In this document: positions 44,674 to 58,973 of the stretch, one piece after another
How the letters are laid out: every line of letters begins with the position of its first letter
Numbering within the stretch: the first letter of the stretch is position 1
Source: Helianthus annuus
Taxonomy: Eukaryota > Streptophyta > Magnoliopsida > Asterales > Asteraceae
DNA length: 64,000 bases
Direction: 5' to 3'
NCBI RefSeq assembly: GCF_002127325.2
Contig: NC_035433.2
Location: 121,306,326-121,370,325, forward strand
The notes under the pieces: model-generated
Databases searched by the model: none
Seen by the model: the letters and a program-made list of their open reading frames with translations, nothing else
What the model was told of the DNA's origin: nothing
Program-made: the position numbers and the translations under genes

Positions 44674-47600
44674 GTTTTGGGGCGGTGTGCATAGTCTATA
44701 TAGTTTTGATGCATGTGATAGTTCATACTATCGTGACAAAGTTATGGTAAAGAGTTGTGTTGTATGTATAGCGTACAACAATGTGAGTCTTTATTTGTTA
44801 CCTAGTTGCTATTTATGATTTAAACTATAACTCACTTAGCATAACTGGCTTTTAATATGTACATCAGGTTAGGTTAGTTGGACAAAGCAGAAACTAGCGC
44901 ATCGCGAAGATTCGTGAAACACAATTGGCATCCACGTCTCTATTTGGTTTTTATGCTAAAGACAATGTTTTAGTCCAAATTTAGATTGTAAAGACATTAT
45001 TGTTACTTTCCACTATGTATGGACTGAAATTGTTATTATCTTGAACTAACTGTTAAAGAGTAAATCTAACAGCCGAAACCCTAAGGATTGGGGCGTTTCA
45101 AACTGATTTAAAGATACTTTAACTATAGTCTAAATTATGTAGTTATATTTGAAGTAGAAGTTAAATAGGATTACATTTCGTAGTTCAATGTTTTCTTGTT
45201 TTCCAAGTTGTTTACCTATATAAAAGGGTTGTTAGGGTTACTGATTATTGCATTATAATTTCTTCTATTACAATAACAAATAGAGTCAAACAGGTTTGCT
45301 CAAGTTGTGTGTTTGACAATCGCTTGGTAATTCAACACAAACTAGTACGTGTTTATTCGGTTCACTTACATGCCAAGTTTAAATTCTAGTAGAAACAAAT
45401 TGTGTCTATGTTGTAAAAAGTGTTTCAAATATTTTGAAGAAAACTAGTTTTTCAACAACATCTGATACAATTTAAGAAGTTAACTAAAATTTATATAACT
45501 AACTACACATTTTATGTTTGATATGGTCGTGATTTGAAAAGTTTCTTGGTGTTTCCACACTTCAAACATTGGCTACGAAGGCAATAAGAATTTTCTCGTC
45601 ACTCGTAAACAAAGAAGTTTTTAGCCTTTATATGTTAAATAAAACATAGTTTATGGGCAGAATGGAACTTCGATTTCTCCCATTCAAAAAGCTTTTTTTG
45701 AACCAAAAACCCATTCCACCCCGACCACCTCCTCTGTATTTATTTGTGTTAAGAAATATGATATGAAGATCGAACAAACAAACACAAGAAATAGCGACAA
45801 AACCAGGTGACAAAATCTTATTAAACTAACCCAAAATAGTTACCCCCCAAGAACCTTTGTAAGATCTGTAAAAATACAAAAATACAGAAATCTCTTGATG
45901 ATCGTGAATACAACCACAAGATCAGTCTCTCTGAAATACAGATGAGAGATGATCACAATCTTCAACAGAACAACAAACCCTAACGACTAATACAGAGAGA
46001 GAGAGAGTGAAAGTGATAATGAAAAGGGGAGAATGACTGAAATCTCAGTCAACAACCCTTTTATACAAGCATCTTCATAAGTTACATCCAGGTCCAAAAG
46101 TATGAAGCAAGATGATCGTGAACCTTGAGAAGTATAACATTCCCCCTTCATTCATATGGTTTAAAAAAATCAACCAATCCAAACTTTTCACAAAAATGTT
46201 CATGCTGAGTGACACTAAAACCTTTTGTAAATACATCAGGTAGTTGACTTTCAGAGTCAACTTTTTCTGTACTTATAAAACCAATAGACACTTTTGGGGC
46301 GGTGTGCATAGTCTATATAGTTTTGATGCATGTGATAGTTCATACTATCGTGATAAAGTTATGGTAAAGAGTTGTGTTGTATGTATAGCGTACAACAACG
46401 TGAGTCTTTATTTGTGACCTAGTTGGTATTTATGATTTAAACTATAACTCACTTAGCATAACTGGCTTTTAATATGTACATCAGGTTAGGTTAGTTGGAC
46501 AAAGGAGAAACTAGCGCATGGCGAAGATTCCGAAAGCACAATTGGCGTCCACGTCTCTTTTTGGTTTTTATGCTAAAGACAATGTTTTAGTCTAAATTTG
46601 GATTGCAAAGACATTATTGTTACTTTCCACTATGTAAGGACTAAAATTGTTATTATCTTGAACTAACTGTCAAACAGTAAATCTAACAGCCGAAACCCTA
46701 AGGATTGGGGCGTTTCAAACTGATCTAAAGATACTTTAACTATAGTCTTAATTATGGAGTTATATTTGATGTAGAAGTTGAATAGGATTATATTGCGTAG
46801 TTCAATGTTTTCTTGTTTTCCAAGTTGTTTACCTATATAAAAGGGTTGTTAGAGTTACTGATTATTGCATTATAATTTCTTCTATTACAATAACAAATAG
46901 AGTCAAACAAGTTTGCTCAAGTTTTGTGTTTGACAATCGCTTGGTAATTCAACACAAACTTGTACGTGTTTATTCGGTTCACTTACATGCCAAGTTTAAA
47001 TTCTAGTAGAAACAAATTGTATCTATGTTGTAAAAAGTGTATCAAATATTTTGAAGAAAACTAGTTTTCAACAACATCTGATACAATTTAAGAAGTTAAC
47101 TAAAATTTATATAACTAATTACACATTTTATGTTTGATATGGTCGTGATTTGAAAAGTTTCTTGGTGTTTCCACACTTCAAACATTGGCTACGAAGGCAA
47201 TAAGAATTTTCTCGTCACTCGTAAACAAACAAGTTTTTAACCTTTATATGTTAAATAAAACATAGTTTATGGGCAGAATGGAACTTCTTTGTCTTCCATT
47301 CAAAAAAACTTTTTTGAACCAAAAAACCATTCCATCCCGACCACCTCCTCTGTATTTATTTGTGTTAAGAAACATGATATGAAGATCGAACAAACAAACA
47401 CAAGAAATAGCGACAAAACCAGGAGACAAAATCTTATTAAACTAACCCAAAATAGTTACCCCCCAAGAACCTTTGTAAGATCTGTAAAAATACAGAAATC
47501 TCTTGATGTTCGTGAATACAACCACAAGATCAGTCTATCTGAAATACAGATGAGAGATGATCACAATCTTCAACAAAACAACAAACCCTAACGACTAATA

Positions 47601-49510
47601 CAAAGAGAGAGTGAAAGTGATAATGAAAAGGGGAGAATGACTGAAATCTCAGTCAACAACCCTTTTATACAAGTATCTTCATAAGTTACATCCAGGTCCA
47701 AAAGTATGAAGCAAGATGATCACGAACCTTGAGAAGTTTAACATTCCCCCTTCATTCATATGGTTTAAACAAATCAACCAATCCAAACTTTTCACAAAAG
47801 ATGTTCATGCTGAGTGACACTAAAACCTTTTGTAAATACAACAGCTAGTTGACTTTCAGAGTCAACTTTTTCTATACTTATAAAACCAATAGACACTTTT
47901 GGGGCGGTGTGCATAGTCTATATAGTTTTGATGCATGTGATAGTTCATACCATCGTGATAAAGTTATGGTAAAGAGTTGTGTTGTATGTATAGCGTACAA
48001 CAATGTGAGTCTTTATTTGTGACCTAGTTTCTATTTGTGATTTGAACTATAACTCACTTAGCATAACTGGCTTTTAATATGTACATCAGGTTAGGTTAGT
48101 TGGACAAAGTAGAAACTAGCGCATGGCGATGATTCCGAAAGCACAATTGGCATCCACGTCTCTATTTGGTTTTTATGCTAAAGACAATGTTTTAGTCTAA
48201 ATTTGGATTGTAAAGACATTATTGTTACTTTCCACTATATATGGACTGAAATTGTTATTATCTTGAACTAACTGTCAAAGAGTAAATCTTACAGCCGAAA
48301 CCCTAAGGATTGGGGAGTTTCAAACTGATCTAAAGATACATTAACTATAGTCTTAATTATGTAGTTATATTTGATGTAGAAGTTGAATAGGATTATATTG
48401 CGTAGTTCAATGTTTTCTTGTGTTCCAAGTTGTTTACCTATATAAAAGGTTGTTAGAGTTACTGATTATTGCATTATAATTTCTTCTATTACAATAACAA
48501 ATAGAGTCAAACAAGTTTGCTCAAGTTGTGTGTTTGATAATCGCTTGGTAATTCAACACAAACTAGTACGTGTTTATTCGGTTCACTTACATGCCAAGTT
48601 TAAATTCTAGTAGAAACAAATTGTATCTATGTTGTAAAAAGTGTTTCAAATATTTTGAAGAAAACTAGTTTTTCAACAACATCTGATATAATTCAAGAAG
48701 TTAACTAAAATTATATATAACTAATTACGCATTTTATGTTTGATATGGTCGTGATTTGAAAAGTTTCTTGGTGTTTCCACACTTCAAACATTGGCTACAA
48801 AGGCAATAAGAATTTTCTCGTCACTCGTAAACAAAGAAGTTTTTAACCTTTATATGTTAAATAAAACATAATTTATGGGCATAATGGAACTTCAATTTCT
48901 CCCATTCAAAAAACTTTTTTGAACCAAAAAGCCATTCCATCCCGACCACCTCCTCTGTATTTATTTGTGTAAGAAACATGATATGAAGATCGAACAAACA
49001 AACACAAGAAATAGCGACAAAGCCAGGTGACAAAATCTTATTAAACCAACCCAAAATAGTTACCCCCCAAGAACCTTTGTAAGATCTGTAAAAATACAAA
49101 AAATACAGAAATCTCTTGATGATCGTGAATACAACCACAAGATCAATCTCTCTGAAATACAGATGAGAGATTATCACAATCTTCATCAGAACAACAAACC
49201 CTAACGACTAATACAGAGAGAGAATGAAAGTGATAATGAAAAGGGGAGAATGACTGAAATATCAGTCAACAACCCTTTTATACAAGCATCTTCATAAGTT
49301 ACATCCAGGTCCAAAAGTATGAAGCAAGATGATCGCGAACCTTGAGAAGTTTAACATTCCCCCTTCACTCATATGGTTTAAACAAATCAACCAATCCTAA
49401 CTTTTCACAAAAATGTTCATGCTGAGTGACACTAAAACCTTTTATAAATACATCAGCTAGTTAACTTTCAGAGTCAACTTTTTCTGTACTTATAAAACCA
49501 ATAGACACTT
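44674..49510. repeat. Three tandem copies of a 1.6-kb unit
   Basis: Units are 44674-46291, 46292-47896 and 47897-49510, each starting TTTTGGGGCGGTGTGCATAG. Each contains about 870 bp of unknown host sequence, the alpha-CA D promoter segment (45540-45746 in unit 1), one copia LTR (45747-46139, 47363-47743, 48968-49356) and about 150 bp of copia interior. The outer right copy continues into the rest of the copia element. Divergence between units is a few percent by eye. Confidence 0.92.
45540..45746 (+). promoter_or_regulatory. Alpha-CA D upstream region, displaced from its gene (copies at 47160 and 48770)
   Basis: It aligns with the sequence upstream of alpha-CA E (57300-57445): CACTTCAAAC, TTGGCTAC, TTTCTCG.CACTCGT, CCTTTATATGTTA, AAACATAGT.TATGG and GAACTTC. 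The copia insertion separates this distal promoter from exon 1 at 55036 by about 9 kb. Confidence 0.75.
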
Positions 49511-49639
49511 TTTCCCTCAAAAAATACAAATCAATTTCAAAGTGTTTAATCCTTTCGTGAAAACAGGATTGGCTGCTATGGAAATAGCAGCATTATTATC
49601 ACAAAAAAGTTTTATTGGCAACTTATAATCGACTTTTAA

Positions 49640-52600
49640 CTCTTTTGGAACATTTACAATCCACATAAAAGTTCACAAGCAGCTGAACACGTAGCACGGT
49701 ATTCAGCCTCCCCAGTTGACCTAGAAACAGTACTCTGTTTCTTACATTTCCATGACACTAAATTTTCACCAAACAAGACACAGAAGCCAGTAACTGATTT
49801 TCTGGTTATTAAATACTTTGCCCAATTTGAATCAACATAAGACAATTCATAATTAACACTCTTTTTGAACAAAAGACCTCTACATGGGCTTGATTTTAAA
49901 TATCTTAACAACCTTAAAGCAACTATAAGATAAACCTCTAAGGGACTATGCATGAACTGACTCATATACTGAACAACATAATATCAGGCCGTATTAAGGA
50001 CAAATATATCAATTTGCCTATCAGTTTCTGATAACTAGTAACATTATTCAACTTTTCTATACAAACCTCAGTTTTTGAGTTACTAACATGACTCAGTTCG
50101 ATAGGAGTATTGACAGGTTTACACCCTAGGTATCCAAACTCATTCAATACTTCCAAACAGTATTTTATCTGACTCAAACACACCCCAGTTGTATTATACA
50201 ACACTTCCAGACCCAGAAAATATTTAAGTGTTCCTATATCTTTAATTTGAAATGTATCACTTAGCAAAGCTTTTACCTTAGCAATTTCTTTGTTATCATT
50301 GCCAGTAATCACAATATCATCTACATAAACTAACAGAATAATAAACACAGATTCCTTAAAAAATGTAAACCGGGAGTGATCACAAACACTTTGCACAAAA
50401 CCAACACTTTGTAATACATTTGTAAGTTTCTCATTCCTCTTCCTAGGAGCCTGTTTTAATCCATATAAAGATTTAACAAGTTTACACACTTTATTCTCAT
50501 GTTTAGAATAATATCCACCAGGAAGTGTCATGTACACATCTTCATAAATAGATCATACAAGAAAGCATTATTGACATCAAGTGAAATAAAGGCTAACCAT
50601 TTTGAACAACAATACGCAACACACATCTAACAGTAACCCTCACAACTGGAGAAAAGGTTTCTCCAAAATCTATCCCTTCACGTTAATTATACCCTTTTGC
50701 TACTAAACGAGCTTTATATCTCTCAACCTCATCATTAGCTTTATATTTTATTTTATATATCCACTTACATCCTATGGGTTTTCTATCTTTAGGTAAATCA
50801 ACAACCTCCCAAGTTCTATTCCTATGTAAAGCTTTCATTTCAAGATTCATGGCCTCAACCAACTTGGAGTCTTTGGAAGCTTCACTATAAGAACTTGGTT
50901 CAATAGACTTATTTAAACTACCGGTAAAACAAAAATTTTCAGCCAATAAACATGCATAACTAACAACTTTCTCTATACCATATTTAACACTACTGTTTAA
51001 CACAAAAACCAACAAACTGTTTTGGCAATGAAGTATTCCTAGAAGATCTCCTAAGACTAGCTTGGGTCCCCTCAGATGGGTTGATCTCATCAGCTAATAG
51101 TTCAGTGTCCTCTGCCCTGCCAGACTCCACTCTATCACTAATTTCTACACTAGAACCTCTGTTATGACTGGACTCAGTTGGTCTAGGAGTGGCAGATGTA
51201 GAGGGAACTTGTTGCTGATGAGATACAACAGTACCCTCTTCATCATTGGGAATGTGAAAAACTTCAGGTGTAAACATTTCATACAAGTCAAAAAAAAAAA
51301 ATTAATATGATTTAAATCTTTATCAACAAACACTTAATCATTAATGAGTTTAGGCTTGAAAGTGTAAACATATTCATAAAATTTCATATCTCTAGAAAAA
51401 AAAGAGTTTTTTCTCATCCAAAATCTACAATTTATAACCCTTTTTAACATTGGAATAACCAATCAAAACATACTTATCTACATGATAACATATCAGATTC
51501 ATTTAACACTGTACTAAAGTATAAACACCCAAAGTTTCTCAAATGCGACAAGGAGGGTTTAAAACCAAACATAAGTTCATACAGACTCTTTCCTACTAAC
51601 ACAGAAGATAGAAGCCTGTTAATTAAATAAACTGCAGTTAGCACACAATCACTCCAAAATCTCAAAAGTAGAACACCCTGAAACATCAAAGCTCTGGCTA
51701 TATTTAAAATAAGCCTATGTTTGAGTTCAACAACACCATTTTGTTGTGGTGTATATGAACAGGAAGTCTAATGTATTATACCTCTGTTATTAAAAAAAAC
51801 ACTCATTTGATTATTTATGAATTCAGTTCTATTATCACTACGAAACACTTTAATCTTCTTCTTAAACTAAGTTAATATAAGTTCATAAAAAAGCTTTTAG
51901 ATTTTCAAAAACTTCCATCGTATTCTTAAGAAGATAACACCAAACAGATCTAGAGTAATCATTAACTACAGTTAAAAAATACTTATACCCTTCATAACTA
52001 GTTACTCTATAAGGACCCCATAAGTCTAAGTGAATCAGATCTCCAACACTTATAGACTTATCATCACTTAATGGAAAAGGTACCCTAACTTGTTTAGACT
52101 TATGACATATTTCACAAAGACCACGTTCAAACAGAATTATACTCAAACTACCTTTTAAAACAACCAAAACTTGATCAGATGGGTGACCTAACCTATTGTG
52201 CCACATATTAGACTTCAAAATACTATTAAAACACATGTTCATAGCATTACCATTTTTACCAACAAAGTATAGACCATTATCCTGACTACCAATCACCAGC
52301 ATTTTCTTTGATCTCAAATCCTGTAGCATACAATTATTTTCATTAAACAACACTGTAATACCATTATCCTTAGCAAGTTTATGAACATACAACAAATTAA
52401 CACTATAGTCAGGAACATAAAACACATCTTTCAATATCACATCATTTATTAATTTTAATTCTCCAATTTTTAGCACTCTTACACTAGGTTCATTAGGGTG
52501 ACTAACAGTTAAACCACATTCGATAAACATCTACACAATTAATCATATCTTTGTCAGGCTTAATCATATGTTGATTAGGACCAGAATCAACTATCCTATT

Positions 52601-52812
52601 ATACTCATGTTCAAAACTCACACTACTAGAGCAGCAAACAAAATTATTAACATAGTTAGACATACAGGACAACTCACCTCTCATATTAGACTTTAACTGC
52701 TTTCCCCCAGCTTTTTCACCAACTAAACTTAACAACTTAGTTATTTACTCAGAAGTAAATGTTAAAGCAGATACCACAGAACTCGAAGAAGCAGCAAATA
52801 AACAAGATTTAC

Positions 52813-52894
<82 letters not shown>

Positions 52895-53796
52895 CAGGCC
52901 TTTTCTTCATTCCAGGAGGATACGAGATTATTTCAAAACAACGATCAACTGTATGTCATAACATATTGCGATGAGTTTGGATTAGGACTTTAAAGTTTCT
53001 TCTTCTAGGATCAAAAGTTTTAATAGTCTTAGACACAAATGACACATTTTGCCCTTTAGACCCACCACTAGCAATCATATGAGACTCTTTTCTAAAAACA
53101 ATAGAGAAAGCAACTTTGACAGATGGAAATAGCTCTCTTGTTAACAAGTTTGTTCTTACAGTTTAATAAACATCATCAAGACCCATAAGAAAATGCATTA
53201 ATTTGATTAAGGTTGAAAGATCATTATAGTCTTTAGCTGCCTGACAAGAACATGAATGCAGATGAATCATAGCATCAAACTGCTTCTACATTTTTGTAAG
53301 TTTATTATAATACTCTGCAACACTACTGCCATTTTGAGAAATACAGTTTATTTTTTTTATAAAAGTCATGTACAACTGAGCCATCCACCTTATCAAAAGA
53401 TTCTTTCAAAACTGTCCAAACCTCAGAGGCAAGTTTTTACTCCTCAGATATAGAATTTAACAACCAAGTAATAACCACAGAATTGCACCTATCACACTGA
53501 CTAGCTAACACATCATCATCTTTAGATTTCTCACATTTACCATCAATGAAACCATATTTATTTTTAGCCTCTAAAGCAAGCCTCATAGCATTAGACCAAA
53601 CATAATAGTTTTCAGTACCTTTTAACTTGATATTCACTATAGTTAATGCACTAGAATCACTAGGGTGCAAGTATAAAGGATAACCTATGTCTAGTTTACT
53701 AATAAGAGTTGTAGAATTACTAGGACCACCCATAATAACACAAACAATCAACACATAAACACCAATAAAGAAACAACACCAGATCAAACAACACAA
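49640..53796 (-). pseudogene. Copia Gag-Pol polyprotein, multiple stops and frameshifts
   Basis: In minus-strand order: Gag (53437-53796; probable start MGGPSNSTTL, then YPLYLHPSD, LKGTENYYVWSNAMRLAL, KYGFIDGKC). Protease has IVDSGPNQHM in place of the usual DSGA/DTGA. Integrase has its zinc finger (NMWHNRLGHPS...CEICHKSKQ) and LDLWGPYRV...YKYFLTVVNDYSR (51883-52530). RT has NRTWEVVDLP, KPIGCKWIYK, SLYGLKQAPR and the YVDD catalytic box in LLVYVDDIVITGND (49962-51090). RNase H has YVDSNWA and RSTGEAEYRA (49654-49965). At least eight breaks split the frame, and an (ATT)n expansion at 52812-52892 lies within the gag-protease interval. Inactive. Confidence 0.92.
52812..52892. repeat. (ATT)27 microsatellite
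   Basis: A near-perfect ATT array inside the copia coding interval. The polytyrosine frame across it is an artefact. Confidence 0.95.
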
Positions 53797-54606
53797 AAGA
53801 ACAAGTACCCTAAGGCGAAACTGTGTTAAGAGCCAGATCCAGGGTCGTCACTCAATGGTGTCTGGACAAGTCATAAAACAAGAGCAAAAAAATCTAAACA
53901 ACAACCAACATGACAGACATAATGCAACAAGTAACAAACAAGACTCGATTGCGGTCGGTCTGACTAGCCCGGTAACAAGAATGCCTAGACTCAATGCAGA
54001 TGTAATAGAACAAAAAAGAAAAGGTTAGAAAGATCTCACAAAGAGCATATAACTCCAAGCTAATCAGACTAGTTAGTTTGCCCTTTAATCTTCTAGGATT
54101 ACAGAGACTAATGCAGATCTGACCAGAAGATCCTCAAGAAATATCCAACCCTAAGTTAGGGTTTCGTCTCCAACTATGACCAACACACCTTCAAGACAAC
54201 AGATCTATGTAGATCTGACACACATCACCAACAACAGTTTCCAAGATCATAAACCCTAAATACACACAACAAACAACAATCAGAAATAATATCACAGCGG
54301 AAACAAGAGATTAATCAACAACAAGAGCCACATGGCTCTAATACCATGTTAAGAAACATGATATGAAGATCGAACAAACAAACAAACACAAGAAATAGCG
54401 ACAAAACAAGGTGACAGAATCTTTTTAAACCAACCCAAAATAGTTACCCCATAAGAACCCTAGGAGCTTACAAATTGTAAGATCTGTAACAATACAAAAA
54501 TACAGAAATCTCTAGATGATCATCAATACAACCACAAGATCAATCTCTCAGAAATACAGATGAGAGATGATCACAATCTTCAACAGAACAACAAACCCTA
54601 ACGACT

Positions 54607-54611
<5 letters not shown>

Positions 54612-54646
<35 letters not shown>
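54612..54646. repeat. (GA)n tract in the copia 5' LTR
   Basis: About 17 GA units, expanded compared with 5-6 units in the other LTR copies (near 45994, 47606 and 49217). It accounts for most of the LTR length difference. Confidence 0.9.
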
Positions 54647-54653
<7 letters not shown>

Positions 54654-54779
54654 TGATAATGAAAAGGCGAGAATGACTAAAATTTCAGTCAACAACCATT
54701 TTATACAAGCATCTTCATAAGTTACATCCAGGTCCAAAAGTATGAAGCAAGATGATCATGACCCTTGAGAAGATTCACA

Positions 54780-55625
54780 TAAGCCCCTCAACAATACAAC
54801 CTGAATACAATAAACCCAACAGTTCCAACAATACATCACATATTATCACCACTAAGCCCACAAGATATAAGCCCATAAGCCCATATCATAATTACTTACT
54901 AGTAGCCCATACAACAACCATAATTAGCCCATGACCATATGAATCACAACATATTTTAACAATTTGTATGTCCCATATATAAATAGACAAAATCAGTAAC
55001 TTGTGCCTAAAAACATTTAGTATATGCACAAAGTAATGGATAACAAAAGCTTAGTGTTCCTTACTCTTTTCATAATCTTTTGTGTACCTTTAGCTATAAC
55101 TCAAGAAGTTGGAAAGTTCCTAAACAATTTAACTTCCACATTGTAATTGTATATTCTATTATTTGATATGTGTGTATATTCTATTGTTTGATATGTGTTT
55201 GTGTATGTCTCTCTCTGTGTGTTGGTGTATAAAGAGGCAACTCAACAAGGAGTGGAATAAAATAAGGGATTTATGACCCCATTTCCATCTCAAAATTCTA
55301 AAAAAAAAAACAAAAGCAATACGTTGGCAACTTGGGGTTTGAGATTGTTGATAGTAGGGTTGTACTCTATGGTTAGTTGTAAATACATAGATGATATAGG
55401 AATAATAGTACTAGAGCAAGTTTTTCTTTTTACATAAAAAGCCTCATTTGTATTATCTCATATCACATGAACATTAAAGGCCCTAACCATCAGGGATAAA
55501 TTCATCTTGATCGGAGTATGTGTAATCATAGTGACATGTAGTCACTAATTGATCTCACAGTTATTAATTGGGGCTATTATGGTAGGCAAGCATGGACCAT
55601 ATAAACTTTCATCGTCTTAAGATAA
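54780..55625 (+). pseudogene. Alpha carbonic anhydrase pseudogene, copy D
   Basis: Exon 1 (55036-55111) is nearly intact and encodes a signal peptide starting [18 protein letters not shown], but the following donor is GAAAGT instead of the GTTAGT of copies B and E. An exon 2 remnant lies at 55476-55625 with the [12 protein letters not shown] region recognisable but frameshifted, and with an internal deletion before the ATLIN.G part. Exons 3-7 are absent. The proximal upstream region (54780-55035) has TATATAAATA at 54976-54985. The distal promoter is cut off by the copia element ending at 54779. A short exon 1 transcript is conceivable, but no enzyme can be made. Confidence 0.85.
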
Positions 55626-56052
55626 TATTTTTGATCTTTAAAATCGAATTAACTGATAGAACTGATCCACATCCCTAGCAAATCGTTCCCACAAGAAATG
55701 ACCAGATCTAGACTTACCCAAGTTGGTGTCAACCGGTGAGAAGTTTTCCCCAGGTTATGATATCTGTAGGTAATTTTGTCGGTGTCCGGCGATGGATATA
55801 GACGTTTTCTTAATATTCCTTTTTGTTTTTTTATTTTTTGGGGGAGGGGGGAGGTTATTGTATTTTGTGACCGATTGGTCGGTGATAACCACCGGAATAG
55901 GTCCATTGATTACATCATTTAGGTTTTGATACTTATTTGTGTAGCATTGTTGTTTCACTCTAATAGGCCACTGTGATGAATTTCATTGAATAAAGCCTTT
56001 TCTTTTGTTCTCAAATAATGAAATTAAATTTCACACAAAGTTGGGTCCTCCC

Positions 56053-56865
<813 letters not shown>

Positions 56866-57299
56866 CAATGTATGTGGATGCGGGGATGGAAGTTGATTTG
56901 GAGGTAGTGGAAAACACCATGTCACCGCTGAAACATGATGCGAGAAGCGGGAAACCCCATGAGTATAACGCTAGGCCTTAAAATGACCGGTTAATAAAGT
57001 TTATAAGTTATTAATCATCCTACTACAACAGATATCTTATTCCAAATAAGCCGTTTCACAAACAAAATGTTTCCTTCCTTTTTTAATATAAAGCTCGAGA
57101 AGAAGAAACATGTAAAATATGTTTCAATATTCTCGTATTCCTTCATCACAAACGTAGAACATGAGTGTTATGTTTGAAAACCCGAATACTTATATGTTCC
57201 AAGTTCTTTTCAGTTGACTAAATAATATATAATTTATAATTTATAAATAGTTACAAGTATTATAATTAAGGTGGTCGAATCCAAAAGTCATTTGTTTTA
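56866..57299. other. AT-rich intergenic sequence
   Basis: No gene or recognisable element. Confidence 0.5.
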
Positions 57300-57562
57300 T
57301 CCAGACTTCAAACCTTGGCTACCAAAACAAGAAGAAGTTTCTCGCCACTCGTTGGAAACGAAGAATTTATTTACCTTTATATGTTATTTAAAACATAGTC
57401 TATGGTCAAAATGAAACTTCCATTTTTCCATTCACATAACCAGCTTTTTTAACATGACCCCCAACCCCATGCCCCTCTCTCTCTATATATATGCATGCCC
57501 CCTATACAAAACATCAATAACTTATACAAAATCCTATAAAGATTTGATATATGCACAGAATA
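57300..57562 (+). promoter_or_regulatory. Promoter region of alpha-CA copy E
   Basis: CT-rich patch (57473-57484), TATATATAT (57484-57492) and overlapping ATGCATG (57491-57497), about 65 bp before the start. Shared with copy B and, further upstream, with the displaced copy D promoter. Confidence 0.65.
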
Positions 57563-58973
57563 ATGGATAACAAAAGCCTTTTGTTCTTTGCTCTTTTCAT
57601 CGTCTTTTGTCTACCTTTCGCTCTATCTCAAGAAGTTGGTTAGTCGCTAAAACTATTTAATTCAATATTACAATTGTCTTTTCGTATGTTTGGTTGTTTA
57701 TGTTTTATTGTTCTTGAAAAATGTTGTGCAGATGATGAACATGAATTCTCATATGACATTAACAGTCCAAATGGCCCGAACCATTGGGGAGAGATCCATC
57801 CAGAGTGGAGTATGTGTAATAACGGAGACATGCAGTCGCCAATTGATCTAACTCATAAAAGAGTTCACACGACATCCAAACTCGGAAGACTTGATAGAGA
57901 TTATAACCCTGCTAATGCAACACTTATTAATCGGGGCCATGATATGATGGTAGGAAAGCATGCACCACAACTAATTGAACTTATATAATCTTTTAATATA
58001 ATTGTTATGATTTGGCTGGTATAAATATTTACTCTAGTAATTACTAACTTATTATGATAATACACAGTTGAGATGGATTGGAGGAGCCGGACATATTCAT
58101 ATAAATGGAACTGAGTTTCAGCTAAATCAAGCCCATTGGCACACCCCTACCGAACACACCATAAACGGCCGAAGGTGTCAAATTTTCTTTTGATTCTTAC
58201 CATGGCAAAACTGAATACTCGTTTTTATTACCAATAAATTAGTCTTTCATCTAATATCTTTATCTGTTTTATATGCATAGATTTAATCTCGAGCTACACT
58301 TGGTTCATCAAAGTATAGACGAAAAGGTTGCAGTGATTGGAATTCTATACAAAATTGGTCGCCCTGATTCTTTTTTAGAGAAGGTATGTTCATAAACAAT
58401 ATCTTTAACAAATACTACAATTTAACTTACAGTTTTCTCTGGATATAAATTTATAAATTTCCATGTAATATGTGATCAGATGGAGCCATATTTAAAAGCA
58501 GTGTCGTCTACAAGAGAAGTTGAAAAAAGCGTGGGGATAATAGACCCACGACAAATAAAAATAGGGAGTAGAAAATATTATCGATATATTGGCTCACTTA
58601 CTACTCCACCATGCGACCAAAATGTTACTTGGACTATTGTTCGAAAGGTAAAAAACATATTTATGTATTTTTATAATATTTCATACTACTTTTACTAGGT
58701 TTAAGGTATGTGATCACTAAAAGACATTTTTCCGCTACCTCATTTATCAGGTGAGAACGGTTTCGCGAGAACAGTTGCGTATAATCCGTGAAGCAGTCCA
58801 TGATGTGAGCTTTATACATATGTTCTATCATAATTTGTTTGCACTTTTATAAAGTTGTTTCTTAATCTTAGCTTGTGTTGTAACAGGAAGCTGATGCTAA
58901 CGCAAGACCGCTTCAAGCCTTGAATAATCGTTGGTTGAAGCTTTACCGACCAGACGACAAGGAAACGAATTAG
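57563..58973 (+). CDS. Alpha-type carbonic anhydrase, copy E (7 exons, 270 aa)
   Basis: Exons: 57563-57638, 57732-57949, 58068-58174, 58281-58383, 58480-58647, 58751-58804 and 58887-58973. All have GT-AG borders, and the phases are identical to copy B at every junction. An in-frame upstream ATG at 57551 adds four residues. Residues 1-22 form a signal peptide ([17 protein letters not shown]). Predicted zinc ligands are His121, His123 ([10 protein letters not shown]) and His140 (ELHLVH). Thr209 is in GSLTTPPC, and Cys54/Cys213 form the probable disulfide. The N-x-GH segment reads LINRGHDMM, so the usual proton-shuttle histidine (His95) is kept, unlike copy B. The C terminus is [13 protein letters not shown] and short. 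Expected role: CO2 hydration in the secretory route (ER, apoplast or plastid). Substrate use is inferred from family. Confidence 0.92.

Larger units (their letters stand above)
48968..54779 (-). mobile_element. Ty1/copia retrotransposon, degenerate (5.8 kb)
   Basis: The 5' LTR is 54347-54779 and the 3' LTR 48968-49356, with two more LTR copies in the tandem units. On the minus strand the primer binding site TGGTATTAGAGCC lies directly after the 5' LTR (54346 downward), complementary to initiator tRNA-Met with one change. The polypurine tract GAAGGGGGAA precedes the 3' LTR (about 49357-49366). No matching 5-bp target duplication was found (ATTTG on the left, TAAGC on the right). Confidence 0.9.

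Noticed and set aside
52759..52974. Polytyrosine reading frame
   Set aside because: Direct translation of the (ATT)n microsatellite.
48968..54779. Clean 5-bp target duplication for the copia element
   Set aside because: The left flank before the LTR reads ATTTG in units 1 and 2, whereas the right flank is TAAGC. No match within a few bases either way.
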